From: Clostridium sp.
GTDB taxonomy: Bacteria; Bacillota; Clostridia; Clostridiales; Clostridiaceae
Reading direction: 5' to 3'
Assembly (NCBI RefSeq): GCF_017888565.1
Contig: NZ_JAGHFX010000083.1
Location: 124,263 to 170,859, forward strand
Length of the DNA: 46,597 nucleotides
The position numbers and the translations under genes were made by a program. The notes beneath the pieces were generated by a model. It was given only the letters and a program-made list of their open reading frames with translations, made no database searches and had not been told where the DNA came from. The number at the start of each line of letters is the position of its first letter. Within the stretch, counting starts at the first letter, position 1. Positions 9,117 to 17,517 of the stretch are shown here, piece after piece.

Positions 9117-11285
9117 TTATTCACTATTTCCATTATTGCTTGGTGGTGTTTCTGTTGTTCCTCCTCCACTATTGCTTGGTGGTATTTCTGTTGTTCCTTC
9201 TCCATTGTTGCTTGGTGGTGTTTGGGTCGTTCCCCCTCCGCTATTATTTGGTCGTGTTTCCCATTGATTATTCCAAATAGGATCTTCTATATCTTCATAT
9301 AAGTCATTTTCAATATCTACTTTATCATCTTCTATAACTTCTTCTTCAGAATTTTTATTTAAATATTCCTCATATTTCTTATTTATATTTTTGATAATAG
9401 AATTATTTTGTAAAATTCTTGTATCTGTTGTTATAAACTCATAATTCCCCTTATCTGTTATATTTAGTGCTTTTAGAACCGCGTCCTCTACTAAATCACT
9501 AAGTAATACAGTTTTATATTTTACTTCTGCTATATCAATTTGTTTATTATTAAATTCATTATAAAAATCACTTAATAGCTCTTTATCAATTTTAGGATAC
9601 TTTTCTATTATTTCGTTAACTCTCTTTTCAAAATCTTTTTCTTCTAAAGTTAATATGTTTGATAAAATCGCTTCATATATTTCTATATATTTCCCATCTG
9701 TGATTTTAATATCATCTTTATTTATAATAATATAATCAGATACCTTAACTTTAAAATTACTCTCTAATATTTCTTTTAATCCATCTATATTTTTCAAATT
9801 AGCTAATTTAGATAGTTTATCAATATTATCCTTATAAGAAACTTGTATTTTACCTGGATATACTACTCCATTTAAGCTACTACTTCCTTTAGAGTTTAAA
9901 ATTAATAGACTATCAATAGTCTGTTCATTTTTCACATTAGATACTACTATTATCATATAATCTTTCACATTAATTTTTTCACTGTTCAAAATTGTAAAAT
10001 CTTTAATTATATAACTGGATGAAAAAATAGAAGCAAAAGCAATAAATACAATTGAAATTATTGTTGCTAATTTATTAATTTTATTCTGTTGATGAATTTT
10101 ATTTTTTACTTTTTCCTCTTCATGGAAATCAGCTTTTTTCCATATACTGTATGGTATGAATTTCTTATTTTCTATTAAATAATCTATATATCCTCTTGCT
10201 ACAAGAATAGATGCAATTCCTGTTACAAAGAAATTAGTAATTATTGAATAAGGGAAATCTATTACAAAGAAATTAATAATTTGAAGTATTAAAATAAAAA
10301 TAGCATTCTCATATCTCTTTCTTATAATAGAAGGTATAAATCCAAATGCAAAAGTACTTAAATCTATATTAAAAAATACTTCCTTAACAGTATTTTCATT
10401 ATTTATAAGCGTAACACTTTTTATAACCCTTCCATTTGGTATAAATTTTTTCAAGTTATTATCTATAAGTTTGAAATCTTTTAATAATGAATGTTCTTGA
10501 TTTTTTAAAACCTCTTTTTTATATTCTACTTTCTCAACTTCACTCATTTTATTTATTTTATTTATATATTCCTGATACTTAGGTAATACTAAATCTACAT
10601 CCCCATATTCTCTAAGCCTACCATATTCAAGCCATATTGCTTTATTACAAAACTGTTTTACTTGTTGTAATGAATGACTAACAAAAAATATAGTTTTTCC
10701 ACTTTCCTTAAATTCATTCATCTTATCTAAACACTTTTGTGTAAAAGTAGGATCACCAACAGATAAAGCTTCATCTATTACCAAAATATCCGGATTAGTA
10801 TAAACTGATATTGCAAAACCAAGTCTTGCTCTCATACCACTTGAATAAGTTCTAAGAGGTTGATTTATAAATTCTCCTATATCTGCAAAATCTATAATTT
10901 CTTGCTTTATTTCCTCTATTTCATCTTTTTTATATCCCATCATAAGAGCTTTTAACTCTATATTTTCTATTCCTGATAGGAAATTATTCATCCCAATCCC
11001 TATTGCTATTAGTGAAGCCTCTCCGTTAATTTCAATTTCTCCACTTGTTGGCATAGATACTCCACCTAATATGTTAGATAATGTTGACTTTCCCGAACCA
11101 TTAAGACCTAATAATCCTACTACTTCACCTTTTTCAACCTCAAATGATATGTCTTTAAGAGCATAAAAGGTTTTTCCTGCTCCTTTTGGTAAAATTAAAT
11201 CTAATAATTTTTCCTTAGAACTAGAATACATTTTATATCCTTTACTTATATTTTTAGCTATAATTGAATATTTATTTTCATTCAT
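9117..11285 (-). CDS. tagH: Teichoic-acid-type polysaccharide ABC transporter ATPase with extracytoplasmic domain and repeat tail
   Basis: 722 residues, longer than B. subtilis TagH. The ATPase domain has Walker A GLNGSGKST (60-68), signature YSSGMRA (147-153), Walker B ILVIDEA (167-173) and the switch His204. Three hydrophobic segments follow (about 324-345, 348-366 and 405-426), which places the last 295 residues outside the membrane. That part is a charged, mostly helical region ending in three copies of a 12-residue Gly/Thr/Pro/Ser repeat. With TagG directly downstream (18 bases), it would power export of lipid-linked polymer. The extracytoplasmic part in TagH-like proteins is thought to help recognise the polymer or wall; the repeat tail here is unusual and looks like a wall-spanning linker. 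ATG with an AGGGGATAAGG site. Confidence 0.9.
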   Translation of the reverse strand: MNENKYSIIAKNISKGYKMYSSSKEKLLDLILPKGAGKTFYALKDISFEVEKGEVVGLLGLNGSGKSTLSNILGGVSMPTSGEIEINGEASLIAIGIGMNNFLSGIENIELKALMMGYKKDEIEEIKQEIIDFADIGEFINQPLRTYSSGMRARLGFAISVYTNPDILVIDEALSVGDPTFTQKCLDKMNEFKESGKTIFFVSHSLQQVKQFCNKAIWLEYGRLREYGDVDLVLPKYQEYINKINKMSEVEKVEYKKEVLKNQEHSLLKDFKLIDNNLKKFIPNGRVIKSVTLINNENTVKEVFFNIDLSTFAFGFIPSIIRKRYENAIFILILQIINFFVIDFPYSIITNFFVTGIASILVARGYIDYLIENKKFIPYSIWKKADFHEEEKVKNKIHQQNKINKLATIISIVFIAFASIFSSSYIIKDFTILNSEKINVKDYMIIVVSNVKNEQTIDSLLILNSKGSSSLNGVVYPGKIQVSYKDNIDKLSKLANLKNIDGLKEILESNFKVKVSDYIIINKDDIKITDGKYIEIYEAILSNILTLEEKDFEKRVNEIIEKYPKIDKELLSDFYNEFNNKQIDIAEVKYKTVLLSDLVEDAVLKALNITDKGNYEFITTDTRILQNNSIIKNINKKYEEYLNKNSEEEVIEDDKVDIENDLYEDIEDPIWNNQWETRPNNSGGGTTQTPPSNNGEGTTEIPPSNSGGGTTETPPSNNGNSE
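9138..9245 (-). repeat. 36-bp tandem repeats encoding the TagH tail
   Basis: Three in-frame units of 36 bp encode NSGGGTTQTPPS, NNGEGTTEIPPS and NSGGGTTETPPS. The copies differ by only a few bases, so the copy number could vary by recombination without breaking the frame. Confidence 0.8.
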
Positions 11286-11303
11286 ACCTTATCCCCTTAT
11301 ATA

Positions 11304-12107
11304 CTAGACTAAATCTGAAAATCTATTCCTAAACTTCATATGAATCATAGAACCTATTAAAATTGTTACTATTGTTACTAACCAATAGTATATTGTAAAT
11401 TTAACATCTTCAAAAAACCATTTATTATATAAAAATGTATTTCTAAATCCTTCAATTATATATATAAATGGATTTAATCTTATAATTTTTAATGCTATTG
11501 GTGGTAAATTTATAGTAGTCCATAAAATAGGTGTTAAATAAAACATGAATCTCAAAACTGTTCCTACTATTCTATTTATATCTCTTATTGCCATAACTAA
11601 AGCTGATGTAATAAGTGATATTCCTATTAAAAGTAATGTTGCTGCTAATATATAATATGGTATTTGAATATAATAAATTTTAGCTTTATATCCATTAAAT
11701 ACATATATTATAATCATTATAAATATTAATGGTATATTATTTAATAACTGAGTTAATATAGTATTTGTTGGTATTATGCTACTTGGAAATTTCATTTTAG
11801 TTATTATTGATGATTTTGAGTAGATCGCCAATGTTCCACTGCTTATTGCAGCACTAATATAAAACCATGGTATAAGTCCAGCTAACATCCAAAGTAAAAA
11901 TGGATGTCCATCTATAGGCTTACCATTTCTTATTCCCATTCCAAACACAAACCAGTACACACCTATTTGTGATAATGGATTTAATATTATCCAAATAATA
12001 CCTAAATATGTATCTCTTAGTGGGGTTATAAAATCATACAACGATAACTTGTAAATTTTATACAAATTTTCTTTATGCTCTTTTAAAATAAATAATAAAT
12101 CTTTCAT
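11304..12107 (-). CDS. tagG: Teichoic-acid-type polysaccharide ABC transporter permease
   Basis: 267 residues, ABC-2 family. The N-terminal amphipathic stretch (RDTYLGIIWIILNPLSQIGVYWFVFGMGI) is typical of polysaccharide exporters such as TagG, Wzm and RfbD. Six membrane segments follow, ending in a short basic tail (MKFRNRF). It would form the channel with TagH (9117-11285), which lies 18 bases downstream. It begins two bases after... upstream gene order: its start follows the stop of the GT4 gene at 12110 by only two bases, so coupling is very tight. ATG with AGGGG site. Confidence 0.92.
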   Translation of the reverse strand: MKDLLFILKEHKENLYKIYKLSLYDFITPLRDTYLGIIWIILNPLSQIGVYWFVFGMGIRNGKPIDGHPFLLWMLAGLIPWFYISAAISSGTLAIYSKSSIITKMKFPSSIIPTNTILTQLLNNIPLIFIMIIIYVFNGYKAKIYYIQIPYYILAATLLLIGISLITSALVMAIRDINRIVGTVLRFMFYLTPILWTTINLPPIALKIIRLNPFIYIIEGFRNTFLYNKWFFEDVKFTIYYWLVTIVTILIGSMIHMKFRNRFSDLV

Positions 12108-12109
12108 AT

Positions 12110-13438
12110 TTATACCCCTATATTTATATCATTTTCTATAACTATATTTTTCTTATATAACAGTTCATCATATATTCTCACAAAATTTTCTTTTTCATTA
12201 TTCCAATTATACTTTTCTCTTGCATTTGTGCAGTTTTCACTAAACATTGAATGTAATGATTTATCCTCTAACATTGTATTAACAGCATTTGCTATTTCAT
12301 TTGGATCATGAGAATCAACAACTAGTCCTATTTGTTCTTCTTGAACTACTCTTTTAATCTCTGGAAAATTACACGCTACTACTGGAACTTTACTCATCAT
12401 ATATTCAAAAAGTTTATTTGAACATGCAGAGTAATGATTAAAGCAAACATTATTTAAAACTTGAAAGCCTAAATAAGCATTAGCAGTATAATATTTTAAT
12501 TCATCTACTGGAACCTTATTTAAAAATCTTACTTTGTCATTTAAATTTCTTTCATCTACCATTTTCATTATTTCTGGCTTCAACTTGCCATCACCTATAA
12601 AAACAGTTATTCCATCATGGAACTTGTCTATAGCTTCTACAATTTTATCAAGACCTCTTCCAACTTGAATTCCCCCTTGATAAAGTAATATTGGTTTATC
12701 TCTTGGAATATCCAGCATGCCATATATATCATATTTATTTTCTATAGAATCATCTTTTGTATAGAAAGGATAATTATGTACAATCTCTGGCAAGTCTATA
12801 TTGTACAGATCTTTAACGTATTCTGCCCTTGTTCTATTGGTCATAATCATTTTATCAATAAACTTTATTAATATTTTTTCTATGTAATATGCTTGCTTTC
12901 CATATCCAGTTCTAGAACTTTGAACCTCATGCGAATCATAAACTAGATATCTTCTTTTAAAAATCTTACTGCATATTATCCCTTGAGGAAGAGTATTTAA
13001 ATCATTGCTATGGTAAACATCAGCATTAAATTTTAACCCCTCAATTATCATATTTAAAAATATATGTGTTTTTATCAAAAAGCCTCTTACTTTTTTAAGA
13101 AACATTAATCCTATAATTAGCAGCATAGCAAGTCCAATTACTTGATTAAAATAAAAAATCAACCCAATAAGAGCTAGTAACGGTAATGCAAGAATCTTAT
13201 TTCTCTTAATTAAACTGATAGCTTTATTAACCAACAATATGTATTTAGGATATCTATTTACTCTTACTATATTAAAGCCATTTCTATTTTCGTTTTTCTT
13301 TAAATCTTTTTGCTTTGAATCATGAATAGCTATAAGCTTAACATCATATCCTTTTTCAGCTAAAGCAGTACATTCTCTTAGCACTCTTGCATCATTGGTG
13401 AAGTGATTCCATACGAACATCCCTATCTTTTTTGACAT
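12110..13438 (-). CDS. GT4-family glycosyltransferase with an internal membrane hairpin
   Basis: 442 residues. The C-terminal half is a standard GT4 nucleotide-sugar domain: LLYQGGIQVGRGLDKIVEAI, VFIGDGKLKPEI, then SNKLFEYMMSKVPVVACNFPEI carrying the GT4 E-x7-E-like region. The N-terminal acceptor domain starts with KIGMFVWNHFTNDARVLREC. It is interrupted at about residues 72-115 by two hydrophobic segments (KILALPLLALIGLIFYF and VIGLAMLLIIGLMFL), which would anchor the enzyme in the membrane next to its lipid-linked acceptor. The ATG at 13438 has AAGGAGA seven bases upstream; the longer frame opens only with a TTG. It overlaps the upstream glycosyltransferase by 47 bases. Sugar and acceptor cannot be read from the sequence. 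Confidence 0.85.
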   Translation of the reverse strand: MSKKIGMFVWNHFTNDARVLRECTALAEKGYDVKLIAIHDSKQKDLKKNENRNGFNIVRVNRYPKYILLVNKAISLIKRNKILALPLLALIGLIFYFNQVIGLAMLLIIGLMFLKKVRGFLIKTHIFLNMIIEGLKFNADVYHSNDLNTLPQGIICSKIFKRRYLVYDSHEVQSSRTGYGKQAYYIEKILIKFIDKMIMTNRTRAEYVKDLYNIDLPEIVHNYPFYTKDDSIENKYDIYGMLDIPRDKPILLYQGGIQVGRGLDKIVEAIDKFHDGITVFIGDGKLKPEIMKMVDERNLNDKVRFLNKVPVDELKYYTANAYLGFQVLNNVCFNHYSACSNKLFEYMMSKVPVVACNFPEIKRVVQEEQIGLVVDSHDPNEIANAVNTMLEDKSLHSMFSENCTNAREKYNWNNEKENFVRIYDELLYKKNIVIENDINIGV

Positions 13439-14684
13439 AATCATTTCTCCTTGTAACTCTTTCAATTAAATCTATATATTTAATCAAATTATTTTCAACA
13501 CAAAAATTATTCAAACAATAATCCATACCATTTTTTGAATAATACTCATATGATTTCTTATCATTATAGATTTTCATAATAGCCTTAGATAATCCAACAT
13601 AATCATCTGGTTCAACAACTAAACCAGATTCACTATCATTTATAACTTTTGCAGCATATCCTTCAACCCCTGCCACTATAGGTATTCCTATTCCCATATA
13701 ATCAATTATTTTTCCTGGTATAACCAAATCAAAGGCACTATCTTTTCTCAGGTGAGCTAACCCTATATGACATTTAGCTACTTCTTCAACAACTTTATTT
13801 TTAGGCATTGGATTATATACCCTTATATTCTTCAAATCATAGTGATCTATGAGCTCTAATACTTTTTCTCTTTGTATTCCTGTACCTATAATTTTAAATT
13901 CTATATCTTCAATATGTCTCAAATTTCTAGCAACCCTTACAAGTGATGTAACATTTTGAGGTAATCCTATCATTCCTGTGTATATAACAGTAAATTTCCC
14001 ATGCTTATTTGTTTTTCTGCTTATTTTCTCATATTTCTCAATTTCACTAATCTGTAACCCATTTGGAATAAATACTACACTTTTTTTATACTTATTTTTA
14101 TTTATATACTCTTTAAAACCATCGCTATTAATTACAATTGAATCTGCAAATTTAAAAATTATTTTTTCTAATCCATATGCGATTTTCAATAAAAATTTAT
14201 TTTTTCTAAATAATCCTACATTTTTTATACATTCTGGCCATAAATCTCTTATATCTAATATAAACTTACATCTAAACCTAATTTTTGCTATTATACCTAA
14301 TACTCCAGAAAAAGGAGATGGTACAGTAGCTATAATTAAGTTGTATTTTGACCTTCTAAAAATTATTGAAAATATACTTTTAAAAAAGAAATTAATATAT
14401 ATATATAATCTTATAAAAAAGTTAGTAGTCCTCTTCACTTTGCTTGTCCTAACCCTATGTATATTAGAACCTTTATATATATCTTTTTCTTTTTCTAAAT
14501 CCCTATATCCCTCTTCTTTATAAATATCTTTATTAGGATAAGAAGGCTCTGAGGTTACCACATCAACCATATACCCATTTTTTTTTAATTCAATTACTAA
14601 ATTAGTTATCCTATTAGCCCCACTTCCTATTTCAGGATAAAAGACTTCAGATATTATTAAAACTTTTTCTTTAACTTTATTCAT
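13392..14684 (-). CDS. GT4-family glycosyltransferase (WbuB/TuaC-like)
   Basis: 430 residues, GT-B fold, retaining. The N-terminal domain has LIISEVFYPEIGSGANRITNLVIEL, a glycine-rich acceptor loop typical of WbuB-type enzymes, and a central hydrophobic/basic stretch (residues about 85-115) that could bind the membrane. The donor domain has VIYTGMIGLPQNV, FKIIGTGIQREKV and VIPGKIIDYMGIGIPIVAGVEG. It is the first gene of the ABC-exported polysaccharide operon, so it may add an early sugar. Start: ATG at 14684 with GGAG about 13 bases upstream; an earlier TTG at 14717 is less likely. Its 3' end overlaps the next gene by 47 bases. Confidence 0.87.
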   Translation of the reverse strand: MNKVKEKVLIISEVFYPEIGSGANRITNLVIELKKNGYMVDVVTSEPSYPNKDIYKEEGYRDLEKEKDIYKGSNIHRVRTSKVKRTTNFFIRLYIYINFFFKSIFSIIFRRSKYNLIIATVPSPFSGVLGIIAKIRFRCKFILDIRDLWPECIKNVGLFRKNKFLLKIAYGLEKIIFKFADSIVINSDGFKEYINKNKYKKSVVFIPNGLQISEIEKYEKISRKTNKHGKFTVIYTGMIGLPQNVTSLVRVARNLRHIEDIEFKIIGTGIQREKVLELIDHYDLKNIRVYNPMPKNKVVEEVAKCHIGLAHLRKDSAFDLVIPGKIIDYMGIGIPIVAGVEGYAAKVINDSESGLVVEPDDYVGLSKAIMKIYNDKKSYEYYSKNGMDYCLNNFCVENNLIKYIDLIERVTRRNDYVKKDRDVRMESLHQ

Positions 14685-15293
14685 TATCTCAACTTTACTC
14701 CTAAGTATATAATTCAATTTTGTACGAACTATTATATTTATTTATCATAATAAATCTCAAAGAACCTACTCTTTTTTACATAAATTAAATTATAGAAATA
14801 AATTAAACCTAAATAATAGATATTTATAATATATTTTTCTCTTATTATATAAGAATTCTTTATTGTTTTTCAATTAAAATACTCTTTTTTTTAACTATAT
14901 TTAATACATCATTTTAATGACAAATATTATACCATATTTACAGCATTATTTTTATATAAATAATATAATTTTCTTACTATTTTACAAAAATTTAATGACA
15001 ATATTCTAAATTTTTCTAAAAAAATGTGCAATATTACTTTTTTAGGTTATTTTATTTAAAAATTTATAATTATATATAATTTTATTTGAAACTTTTATTT
15101 ACACCATAATAGCTTTAAATTTTTTAATTTCATCACAATTAACTTTTTATATTTTTCATTATTAACAGCAGAATGAATACTAAAATTAATGTCTAATTAT
15201 ACAAAAGTATTGATATAAATAAAGAAAATAATGTTTTATTTAATTAATATAAATTTAAATATCTTAAATAAATTCTTTATTTGTTGCAATATA
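14685..15293. other. AT-rich intergenic leader of the 1-14.7 kb operon
   Basis: About 600 bases without a credible gene on either strand. It is almost pure A/T with short homopolymers. The only signal I can support is the extended -10 at 14936-14944, which would give a leader of about 245 bases before the first glycosyltransferase. I see no riboswitch-like helices or attenuator. Confidence 0.5.
14936..14944 (-). promoter_or_regulatory. Extended -10 promoter element, ABC-exported polysaccharide operon
   Basis: The minus strand reads TGGTATAAT, a perfect -10 with the TG extension used by Gram-positive sigma-A promoters. A -35 at 17 bases is weak (ATAAAA). The same nine bases stand upstream of the capsule operon at 32812-32820. 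Confidence 0.45.
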
Positions 15294-15322
15294 AAGGAGG
15301 CCGCGTTTTTCGCGACCCCCTT
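15294..15322 (-). terminator. CGCG-core terminator after DUF2922 gene
   Basis: Twelve-pair stem with two mismatches around a TTTTT loop (minus strand AAAAA), core CGCG/CGCG, followed on the minus strand by TTTATATT. It lies 13 bases past the DUF2922 stop. It belongs to the same family as 17478-17506 and 18902-18944. Confidence 0.75.
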
Positions 15323-15335
15323 GAATTTTACTATA

Positions 15336-15554
15336 TTAAAGATCAACTTTCTTTGTTTCTTTTGTTATTACATGCGCTTCTAACATTTCAACAAGATCTC
15401 CTGCTTCTGTTTGTAATAACTTATTAGTTATAACAGAATTCATAAGTGCTGAGATATCTTCATCTAAAACATCTTGCTTAACATCCTTAATAGTCAAATT
15501 TGTCTTTTTGCCTGCAACATCTTTAAAAGCCATTCTAGCAGTTCTTTCTATCAT
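15336..15554 (-). CDS. DUF2922 family small protein
   Basis: 72 residues, the usual size for DUF2922. Typical features are the start with a short basic strand (RTARMAFKDVAGKKTNLTI), the DVKQDVLDEDISALMNSVI helix and the GDLVEMLEAHVI strand. It has no signal peptide, no cysteine and no membrane segment. The function is not known. The ATG follows an AAAGGGGGA site. It lies downstream of the DUF1659 gene (15721-15942), a pairing common in Clostridium and Bacillus, where a third small membrane protein (YvrJ) often joins them; I find no YvrJ here. The pair is closed by the terminator at 15294-15322. Confidence 0.88.
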   Translation of the reverse strand: MIERTARMAFKDVAGKKTNLTIKDVKQDVLDEDISALMNSVITNKLLQTEAGDLVEMLEAHVITKETKKVDL

Positions 15555-15720
15555 ATTAAATCCCCCTTTCCCAATTTTAAAGTTACTTTTTGTAACATCT
15601 CTTTGCTTCTACTTATAACCAATCATTCATAAGCTAGTGCTACTTTCATAAATTAAATTTCTTAACTTTAATAATTATTACTCATAACTTACCTTAATAA
15701 TAATTAAGTTATAAAGCTAA

Positions 15721-15942
15721 CTAACCTCTTGTTAGCATAAATGTTTGTTGCTTCTTAATTGTGCTTACTGTGTAATCCATAAGCTTTTCAACTGCATCTG
15801 ATAACTCTACTAATTTATCATCAGTTGCATCTACAGATACATTCTTAAAGCTTTGCTTATTGAATACATCTTTTCCCTTAGAATCAACACCAACTTGATA
15901 ATTAATTTCTAAAGCATTTCCTACTAATACTGAATTTGCCAT
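15721..15942 (-). CDS. DUF1659 family small protein
   Basis: 73 residues. The pattern matches DUF1659: an N-terminal strand with LEINYQVGVDSKGKDVFNKQSF, then a helix with LVELSDAVEKLMDYTVSTI and a basic end. DUF1659 proteins are small, soluble and of unknown function. The ATG at 15942 is right for an AGGAGGTGA site nine bases upstream; a GTG at 15951 overlaps that site and is unlikely. The gap of 166 bases to DUF2922 shows no hairpin, so the two may share a transcript. A near-perfect 25-bp palindrome lies 40 bases upstream. Confidence 0.88.
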   Translation of the reverse strand: MANSVLVGNALEINYQVGVDSKGKDVFNKQSFKNVSVDATDDKLVELSDAVEKLMDYTVSTIKKQQTFMLTRG

Positions 15943-15966
15943 ACTAATCACCTCCTCATTTACTAT

Positions 15967-15978
15967 ATATGCAGTTAT
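15967..15978 (-). promoter_or_regulatory. 12-base motif shared with the replisome organizer upstream region
   Basis: Plus-strand ATATGCAGTTAT, identical to 17348-17359. Here it ends 25 bases before the DUF1659 start, close enough to overlap a -10 or the start of transcription. Its role is unknown. Confidence 0.35.
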
Positions 15979-15981
15979 GAG

Positions 15982-16006
15982 AAGTTTTTAAAAATTTTAG
16001 AAACTT
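15982..16006. promoter_or_regulatory. Candidate operator palindrome upstream of DUF1659
   Basis: A 25-base near-perfect inverted repeat with AAGTTT/AAACTT ends and a TAAAAATTTTA core, with one mismatch pair. It lies directly upstream of the shared 12-mer. It could be a repressor site; its AT content makes chance formation possible. Confidence 0.35.
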
Positions 16007-16184
16007 TTTTATTTTTGTAAGCTGACACTTATAATAATTAAAGAATGAAAAAACTACTGTATATTAACTTCTAACATTTTCTCTTTCATATTAGTATAAT
16101 TAAGAAATATAAGCTGGCGAAGATAAATAGACTATGTGAAATAAGCATATAGCGAGCATTTAGAAGTACTTGGTGAAGGAAGAA

Positions 16185-17246
16185 CTATGCCCATCCTAAA
16201 AGCTTTTTTTCTAAATCATCGTAATCATAGTCTCTTCCCTTAAAGTTATTAAATCTTAATTTCCTAGGTTCTCTGTAATATATGAAGATATTCTCCTTTT
16301 TTTCTTCCTTGATAATATTTTGATTTAAATATATTTCAAACTTCTCTCCAAATGAAGTTTGTGGATTTAAGTATTGCTCGAACTTAGTATTTTTCCATGT
16401 CTTCACCTTTTTCTCAATAACAGATTTAAAATCATCAACAGTGTAACCCTCATTGATTCTCCTATTAATTAAAATTAAAGTACTCTTGTTATTTTCCTTA
16501 TATTTTGTTCCTAGATTTAAATTTAAATATGAAATTATTTCATTAACCTCTTTTATATATTTATATAAATTAGTATCTATAGTAGATGAATCTTTTAGTA
16601 GATTAGTCTTTGATGTACATTTTGATTTACACCCTCTATCACTTTCTTTAGACAACCTTGTATCATTTTTAGAGATAACCTCATCATCAGAATACTTTTC
16701 TTCACCTGATTTATTGATAGCATCATCATTTTTAGAGACACTCTGTCCATTATTTTGTATATCATAATTATTACTAATATCTAAATTGTTGATATTACAA
16801 TAATTATTGTGATTATCAACATTAGTTTCTTGATTATACTTATTATCTTTACTATAATCATAGCTTTGTTTATTACAATTACTTTTTATTTCATTATTTA
16901 ATTGAGCTTCATTTTCATTATTAGCAAAAAGCTCATAAAACTTATTTCCAAGCTTAAAGTAAGAAAAAGTTCCCCCTTCTTTTTTAGTATAATGATTTAA
17001 TATTCCTAAATCCCTTAGCTTTAACATTCTAGCCATAACAGACCTCTTTTCTAATCCTAAATAAGGCATTTCATTAACAAAGCTTTGATAACTAACCCAA
17101 TAATACTTTTCACCTTCAATAGTTTCATAATTCATTCTTCCACTTTCTTTAAAATCATCAAAATATCTAAGAATAGCTAAATCTTTAACATCTAAACCAA
17201 ACTCCATAATCTTTTTCACTGAAAAACCTAAAAATGAATATTGCAT
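16185..17246 (-). CDS. Phage-type replisome organizer with conserved phage C-terminal domain
   Basis: 353 residues with three parts. The N-terminal 115 residues form a winged-helix module (DLAILRYFDDF, YYWVSYQSFVNEMPYLG, LGILNHYTKK) like phage replisome organizers and plasmid replication proteins. Residues about 116-220 are a low-complexity Asn/Ser/Asp-rich linker. The last 120 residues match the conserved phage C-terminal domain: IISYLNLNLGTKYKENNKSTLILINRRINEGYT, DFKSVIEKKVKTW, YLNPQTSFGEKFEIYLNQ. Such proteins bind phage or plasmid origins and help load the helicase. No integrase, helicase loader or other phage gene is nearby, so this looks like an isolated remnant or a domesticated gene. 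ATG with TTAGGAGGA. No terminator follows it. Confidence 0.82.
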   Translation of the reverse strand: MQYSFLGFSVKKIMEFGLDVKDLAILRYFDDFKESGRMNYETIEGEKYYWVSYQSFVNEMPYLGLEKRSVMARMLKLRDLGILNHYTKKEGGTFSYFKLGNKFYELFANNENEAQLNNEIKSNCNKQSYDYSKDNKYNQETNVDNHNNYCNINNLDISNNYDIQNNGQSVSKNDDAINKSGEEKYSDDEVISKNDTRLSKESDRGCKSKCTSKTNLLKDSSTIDTNLYKYIKEVNEIISYLNLNLGTKYKENNKSTLILINRRINEGYTVDDFKSVIEKKVKTWKNTKFEQYLNPQTSFGEKFEIYLNQNIIKEEKKENIFIYYREPRKLRFNNFKGRDYDYDDLEKKLLGWA

Positions 17247-17347
17247 ATTAAAATCCTCCTAAATATAACTTTTAAATATCTTCTTATAAAGTAAATATCC
17301 ATATTAAAATAAAATTGAGAAAACTTTTTAAAATTTTTTCTTATTGC

Positions 17348-17359
17348 ATATGCAGTTAT
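17348..17359 (-). promoter_or_regulatory. 12-base motif shared with the DUF1659 upstream region
   Basis: Second copy of ATATGCAGTTAT, about 100 bases upstream of the replisome organizer start. A TTTTAAAA/TTCTCA-like block is also present in both upstream regions but in the opposite order. Confidence 0.35.
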
Positions 17360-17477
17360 TTTGAAATTTTAAAGATTTATAAAAATATTTTTAAATTAAT
17401 TTTTTACACTAAAAAAAGATTAAATATGCATATGTATAAAATATAGATCTCCATATTTCATATTTCTTATAATTAAC

Positions 17478-17506
17478 AAAGGACCTCGCGAAACGCGAGG
17501 TCCTTT
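17478..17506 (-). terminator. CGCG-core terminator after the NERD gene
   Basis: Perfect 13-bp stem (arms 17478-17490 and 17494-17506) closed by an AAA loop, with the core CGCGAAACGCG. It lies 12 bases past the NERD stop. The A/T flanks on both sides allow it to work in both directions. Confidence 0.85.
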
Positions 17507-17517
17507 AAATTATCAAT

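Noticed and set aside
9138..9245. Possible CRISPR array because of regular 36-bp repeats
   Set aside because: The repeats are contiguous without spacers and are in frame within TagH.
13978..14523. Plus-strand open frame of about 180 codons opposite a GT4 gene
   Set aside because: Antisense of a well-supported glycosyltransferase; hydrophobic only because reversed AT-rich codons give Phe/Leu/Ile.
14720..14740. A second LexA box (CGAAC at 14724)
   Set aside because: The partner half GTTC/GTTT is missing at the right spacing.
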